In this document: positions 59,825-64,000 of the stretch, one piece after another
How the letters are laid out: every line of letters starts with the position of its first letter
Numbering within the stretch: position 1 is the first letter of the stretch
Source of the DNA: Ceratopteris richardii
Lineage: Eukaryota; Streptophyta; Polypodiopsida; Polypodiales; Pteridaceae
Length of the DNA stretch: 64,000 nt
Direction: 5' to 3'
Assembly: GCA_020310875.1 (NCBI GenBank)
Contig: CM035407.1
Coordinates: forward strand, 70,494,158 to 70,558,157
Notes under the pieces: model-generated
Database searches by the model: none
Seen by the model: the letters and a program-made list of their open reading frames with translations, nothing else
Told to the model about the DNA's origin: nothing
Translations under genes and position numbers: made by a program

Positions 59825-60850
59825 TGTTGGTGCAATTCACAAGCCTACACATTTGGCTTGTAGTTCATACACATATGAAGATGCATAGGAATCAATGCTA
59901 GTGGTTAATTACCATTTTATCCTTTCGTAAAAGTAACATTTGACTTGGAATCTTTGTAAACACCTACCAAGAAGAACTCATGGAAAAGTTAGGATTTGAT
60001 TGATGGAATATCTCCTATAATGGAGGATCACTTTTTTAGAGAAAGCCAAAATTTGAATTCAAATTCAAATTGGAAGTGAACATCTATATAAACTTCTAAG
60101 GAAAAAGTCACGGAAGAAGACTCATCAATCCCGAGCTATTCATTGTAGTTTTTGAGTGTGTGTGAGGCCTAAACTATAGCCTACACCTTTCTCTACCATT
60201 AGGCAATGATCATCATGCCTATGGAATTGTACAACATTGTGCATTAATACATTACAATCACATTGTTCATCTATGATATCTCTGTGTTAGTCATATTTTT
60301 ACTATCAACTTGCAAAGAGCATATCTCACTCATTTCTCCACCAAATTCAATGATCTAAGGCTTGTTGGAATTAGCTCCAAGTTCTCTACATGATATCAAA
60401 GTCTAAAGCAACTCTATTTAGTGGATTGTGAGAAATCGCTGTCCAAGCAGTCTCTGGTCTACATCTGCAACAGTCCTAAAAAGTCGGGGGTAAAGATAAT
60501 TTTGCTAAATTGACTTCTCTGCACATGGTTGATCATTTTGAGTGATTCCACTTGGAATCATTAACTTACTAAGCTAACTAGATAAATCGAGAAGGAATTT
60601 TTCCAATTTCTACTGTACTGGTCATATCGAGCATTACAAACAGCAAGTATATGATCCAAAATAGAAAGTTTTCTTGAGTGTCAATAGAGAATTAGTCTGT
60701 TTTGATCAAACATTTTCATACATCATTTCCAAAGTACATAGGCACTTTTATGGTGTCATTGGTAAGGTAAGAGGGTCCACATATCAATTCTAGAGCACAC
60801 AATGGCTGATACAAAGCAGGATTTGGCAGTTTCTACTCATCATCCTGAAG
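59825..60850 (+). repeat. Copia-9 3' LTR (3' end truncated)
   Basis: Starts TGTTGGTGC after the purine tract TTGAGGGGGAGT. It follows the Copia-1 LTR through CAAATTTGAATTCAAATTC, TGTGAGGCC and AAAAAGTCGGGGGTA segments to ACAAAGCAGG near 60820. The last tens of bases are replaced by Copia-10 RT. Confidence 0.85.
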
Positions 60851-62030
60851 TATGATGCTCTACTTGCGAATGAGACATGGGAATTGGTGCCAAGACCAAA
60901 GAATCAGAAGGTAATTGGATGTAAGTGGGTGTATAAGACAAAGAGTTTTGCAGATGGTGAGGTGTCTAGAAACAAAGCTAGACTTGTGGTTAAAGGTTAT
61001 GCCCAAACTTATGGGGTAGATTATGATGAAACCTTTAGTCCAGTCTCTAAGATGTCTACAATTAGAACTCTAATTGCTATCACTACTTATAAAGGATGGA
61101 TGTTTTCACAATTGGATGTGAAGAATGTATTTCTGAATGGATATATTGCAGATGATGTGTACATGGATCAACCAAAGGGTTTCATGGATTCAATTGGATC
61201 AGATTATGTATCTAAGCTCAAGAGAGCTTTGTATGGTTTGAAGCAGGCCCCAAGAGCACGGAGTTACAGGCTTGTTAAGTTCTTGAATGAATGTGGATAT
61301 CAAGCTTCAAAAGCAGATAGTAGCTTGCTAATGAAGGCAAGTTAAGATGAGTACATATACATGTGTATTTATGTTGATGATATTATTATCAAAGGTAGAG
61401 ATGCTCAAAGAATCAAGGAGCTTAAGAAGCAAATAGACAAGGAGTTTAAGATAAGTGATTTGGGAAACTTGTCTTATTTCTAAGGAATGCAGATTGTGTA
61501 TACTCAACATGGAGTATATGTTACACAAGAAAGATACTTGAAGAATCTTCTGGTCAAGTTCAACATGGAAGATTGCAAGCCTTCAATCACACCATTGGAG
61601 GTAAATCATAAATTGAGCAGATATGGAGGAGAAGAATTTAATGACATGAAGAAATATGAGAGTTTAGTAGGTAGTTTGATCTATGCTACCTTGACAAGAC
61701 CAGACCTATCATATGTAGTGGGTGTCTTATCACAATTTAATCATTGTCCAAAGAGAACTCATTGGATTATAATTCAAAGGGTACTCAGATATATCAAGGG
61801 AGCCCTAAGCAAAGGTTTGTATTATGGTTTTACTTCTAAAACAAGAATTAAAGTGTTTAGTGATGCAGATTGGGCAAGTAATTCAGATGATAAAAGTTCT
61901 ACTCATGGTTATCTCTGTTATATTGGAGATACGTTAGTTTCTTGGTGCTCAAAGAAGCAACATACAGTTGCTTTGTCATCCACACAAGCTGAGTATAAAG
62001 GAATGGTAGATAAGTGAAAATATTATTGAT
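60851..62030 (+). pseudogene. Copia-10 RT and RNase H fragment
   Basis: Starts at DALLANETWELVPRPKNQKV, then KVYG-type RT motifs: GYAQTYGVDYDETFSPVSKM, LDVKNVFLNGYI, LYGLKQAPRA, YVDDIIIKGRD. RNase H: FSDADWASNSDDKSSTHGYL and SKKQHTVALSSTQAEY. Stops follow LLMKAS (61343) and LSYF (61481). A different copia family from Copia-1. It ends abruptly at 62017-62030. Confidence 0.88.
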
Positions 62031-62527
62031 AAAAAGGTGGCTATACATCATGTCAAAAGTTTAGTTGGAATACATCCAAACCAATTGCTTAGGTGCTTGA
62101 ATCTACATGGAAGGCTCACAAAACTGGTTGTTCACCTTAGGAACTTGAAAAAACCCTTTTCTATTAATCATCCTCTTATCAAATTTGATGATGGTGCCTA
62201 CATAGATAAGCAAGGAACCAAGTATGTGGCGACTACCAAGGATTTTCGAACCATCCTTCTTGAGTCAAAGATAGGTGGACCCAAAGAGCAAGACCCTATC
62301 TGTAATCCATGAGGAAGTCCATGTTAATTGGGACTATAGTCATACTTGAGTTCAAGGATCCTAAGACTCTTGACAAAGTTTCATATTTGGATCGTAATTC
62401 AAATAGACTATATCAAGTAATGGATCTTCGTAAAGAGACACAAACATGGAAAGTTGATATACTATTCCCATTGCAAGAACTAGATGCTTCACACAAGGAA
62501 GAGGGGTGCATGGGTTTTGGACCATAA
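62031..62527 (+). pseudogene. Gypsy-E gag N-terminal fragment
   Basis: LVVHLRNLKKPFSINHPLIK and FDDGAYIDKQGTKYV correspond to the N-terminal gag segment of Gypsy-C (IRLRNLEVPLNI, FKDGRYEDRQGCVYI). Two short frames, 62037-62312 and 62309-62527. It begins directly after Copia-10. Confidence 0.65.
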
Positions 62528-62860
62528 CATCTATTAGGTGATCACAAATATAAATCAATAGTAGGGAATATGATACACACACAAATACCAAGGGTTTCCC
62601 TTTATCTAGACCTAGAGAACCTTTGAAGACATTAAGACGTTGAATGATAGAAAAATTGTAGTGTGGATTCTTGAGAGAGAAGCTTTGATGGAAGAGGCGT
62701 GATGATAAGGAAAAGCCAAAAAAATATATATATTGATAGTTGAGGAGGAAGAAGAAAGATACAAGTACATAAGAGATGACCTTAGCCAAGATGAAGAAGA
62801 CTAATTGATAGCCTTAGTATGAAAATATGGAGACCTATTTCAATCAAATGTTTTCATAGG
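62528..62860. other. Unassigned stretch within Gypsy-E
   Basis: No clear domain. Purine-rich, as in the acidic linkers of related gypsy elements; protease and knuckles are not recognisable and were probably deleted. Confidence 0.35.
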
Positions 62861-64000
62861 ATACCCATGAATCTACAGACAAAACCCACAAAAAAGACCA
62901 TAACATTCTAATGAAGCATTTACTCCCAAGGTAAATGAAGAAATAGAATGGCTGAAAGAATTGGGATTTATCAACTAGATTGAACATATTTAATGGGTAT
63001 CCCCCAAGTAATGCCCAAAAACATGGAAAGTTATGTGTTTGTGTTAACTTGAAGAAATTTGATGCTCTGATGATATAAGATAGGTATCTGCTTCCCATCA
63101 AAGATGATATATTAGAAAGAGTACGTGACAAGGAGGTTTTTAGCTTCCTTGATGGAATTTTTAGGCTAAATGAAGTGGCCATAGCCCTAGAAGACCAACA
63201 CAAGAGGGTGTTTGCCATTGAATGGACCATATATTCCCTTCTTGTGATGCCTTTTGGGCTCACTAGTACACTAATCACCTTTGAAGAGGTGATGTGCTCT
63301 GTCTTAAAAAGAAATCCTATGAAAGACTCAGGAATTCTATGTGTGAGACCTTTGTGCACACTCTAAAGTGAGAAAGGATCACATCCCCTGGGCTTTGAAA
63401 AGTGGTTGAATAGTGTACAAAGTATGGAGTATGCCTTAACCCAGAGAAGTGCATATTTATGGTATTAGGAGGTAAGATCTTCAATCATATTTTTTTGAAG
63501 AATGGTGAATCAATTGGCAAAGATAAGGTTAGAGCCATCATATAGTTACCAAAACCCAAAAATGTGAAAAGGGTACAACCCTTTATGGGACATTATGTAT
63601 ACTACAGAATGACCTTTTTTCTTAGTTTTTATGCCATCATATAAATCCTCTTTGTAGCATTTTTACTCACTTTTAATGCAATGATGAGTGTGAGACATCT
63701 TTCGTAGAGAATAAGAAACATGATTGCTCATCTCCTATATTGACCACTCCTAATTGGAACAAACCATTCCACATTCATGCAGATGAATCCAATTACACTC
63801 TTAGATGTGTGCTAGTGCAAATCACCCTTGAAGGAAATCAAGATCCACCAATAGGCTATGCCACTAGACAATTGTTGAAGGAAATCGAGTTCTAACAATA
63901 GACTATGCCAATAGACAACTCAATGAAGTCAAACAAAACTATACAATAAGTAAAAGTGAGGGATTATGTGTGGCATATGGCATGAAGAAGTTGACATAAT
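62861..64000 (+). pseudogene. Gypsy-E RT and RNase H remnant, runs off the window
   Basis: Plus strand: EEIEWLKELGFIN, FSFLDGIFRLNEVAIALEDQ, LLVMPFGLTSTLITF, then CLNPEKCIFMV and FMGHYVYYR. From 63730: NWNKPFHIHADESNYTLRCV and YANRQLNEVKQNYTISK mark RNase H. Many stops; the YVDD box is not visible, lost near 63350. It is collinear with Gypsy-C RT and continues beyond 64000. Confidence 0.8.

Overview
The window looks like repeat-rich intergenic nuclear DNA of a land plant. The evidence is Ty1/copia elements with a tRNA-iMet primer site (TGGTATCAGAGC type), plant-type Ty3/gypsy elements, a plant L1-type LINE, very long microsatellites and AT-rich unique DNA. The many old, truncated and mutually disrupting insertions would fit a large genome such as a gymnosperm's, but that is a guess. 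I see no intact host gene, tRNA, rRNA or CRISPR array. Element labels (Gypsy-A to -E, Copia-1 to -10) are mine.

Layout. 1-3.9 kb: minus-strand gypsy remnant (Gypsy-A). 5.0-6.1 kb: plus-strand gypsy RT/RNase H remnant (Gypsy-B). 6.2-8.6 kb: a 67-bp tandem duplication, a small GC-rich patch, otherwise unassigned. 8.6-12.2 kb: simple-sequence block made of (AC)n/(AT)n, about 2.3 kb of (ATAC)n, a degenerate ~49-bp minisatellite with a telomere-like core, and (CT)n(AT)n(GT)n. 12.8-17.7 kb: an island without recognisable retrotransposon domains, holding two unidentified gene-like pseudogenes with plausible short introns, two related hairpin repeats and a divergent histone H3-family pseudogene. 17.8-23.3 kb: Copia-1, near full length, minus strand. 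23.3-28.4 kb: three degenerate copia fragments, two of them forming an inverted pair. 28.8-42.5 kb: Gypsy-C, a large minus-strand element with unusual architecture. 42.5-49.2 kb: two plus-strand copia elements (Copia-5, Copia-6). 49.2-50.9 kb: Gypsy-D fragment. 51.2-53.7 kb: LINE remnant. 54.4-62.0 kb: a chain of copia fragments, including a chimera of two families. 62.0-64.0 kb: Gypsy-E, running off the window.

The best candidate for something undescribed is Gypsy-C. Read 5' to 3' on the minus strand it carries gag with three intact CCHC knuckles plus one degenerate, a first retropepsin, RT, RNase H, two successive H2C2 zinc-binding modules, integrase with a GPY-like tail, and then a second retropepsin-like domain in the same open frame as integrase. 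Next come a polypurine tract sharing 13 bases with the one at the 3' LTR, and a third ORF of about 1,500 codons in one frame broken only by five stop codons. That ORF has globular ends, an acidic linker and a long coiled coil. The other notable object is the histone H3-like pseudogene, which has an intact-looking histone fold, an unusually long N-terminal frame and some CENH3-like residues.

The genes do not form a pathway; they are parasitic elements and relics. Damage in the better preserved frames (Copia-1, Gypsy-C ORF3, the H3 relic) is mostly nonsense codons compatible with C-to-T transitions, which fits methylated, silenced DNA.
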